12,507 nt of DNA from NCBI GenBank assembly GCA_027064845.1, contig JAMOPC010000214.1:1-12507 (forward strand), written 5' to 3'. The translations under genes were made by a program, and so were the position numbers. The notes under the pieces were generated by a model. It saw only the letters and a program-made list of their open reading frames with translations. It did not search any database and was not told the origin of the DNA. This document shows, piece after piece, positions 12,476-12,507 of this stretch. This DNA comes from Desulfurococcales archaeon. Lineage in GTDB: Archaea; Thermoproteota; Thermoprotei_A; Sulfolobales; Desulfurococcaceae. Numbering within the stretch: position 1 is the first letter of the stretch; each line of letters opens with the position of its first letter.

Positions 12476-12507
12476 CCATTCATCCTCGGAGCAATTATTC
12501 GCACAAA

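Noticed and set aside
1..12507. CRISPR arrays, C/D-box RNAs and complete insertion sequences
   Set aside because: No regularly spaced repeats, no paired RTGATGA/CTGA boxes at proper spacing, and no intact transposase with terminal repeats were found by reading.

Overview
The window looks like a piece of a hyperthermophilic crenarchaeal chromosome, most likely Desulfurococcales (Staphylothermus/Thermosphaera-like). This is an inference. It rests on an A+T-rich sequence with one very GC-rich tRNA locus, archaeal TATA boxes about 25-35 bases before starts, frequent TTG starts, anti-SD-type GAGGTG sites, bulge-helix-bulge (BHB) tRNA introns and a type III-like archaeal PRPP synthetase. No species is asserted.

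Region 1 (1-700): the 3' end of a DUF1015-like gene, a polypyrimidine tract, then an initiator tRNA-Met gene. The mature 77-nt tRNA can be assembled only if four short introns (33, 21, 22 and 29 nt) are removed. That includes a two-nucleotide exon between two introns in the anticodon arm. Leader and trailer form a perfect 8-bp outer helix that imitates a second acceptor stem.

Region 2 (700-3900) is accessory and worn: a frameshifted LAGLIDADG homing endonuclease gene flanked by two near-identical 15-mers; a small three-helix membrane protein; a minus-strand pair (membrane/coiled-coil protein plus ArsR-type repressor) with a palindrome over its promoter; a decayed TnpB-like transposase; and a VapBC-like toxin-antitoxin pair whose toxin gene is cut off where the transposase remnant begins.

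Region 3 (3900-10150) is an intact ribose-use cluster: prs (PRPP synthetase), rbsD (pyranase, opposite strand), rbsK (ribokinase), rbsA, rbsC (ABC importer ATPase and permease) and rbsB (binding protein, own promoter). Together these bind and import ribose, interconvert its ring forms, phosphorylate it to ribose-5-phosphate and turn that into PRPP. rbsK and rbsB, 3.6 kb apart, share an unusual sequence at their TTG starts, suggesting joint control.

Region 4 (10150-12507): about 800 bases with no intact gene (one possible decayed frame, one possible pseudoknot), then two minus-strand genes: a small two-helix membrane protein with a charged coiled-coil tail and an EamA/DMT-family transporter.
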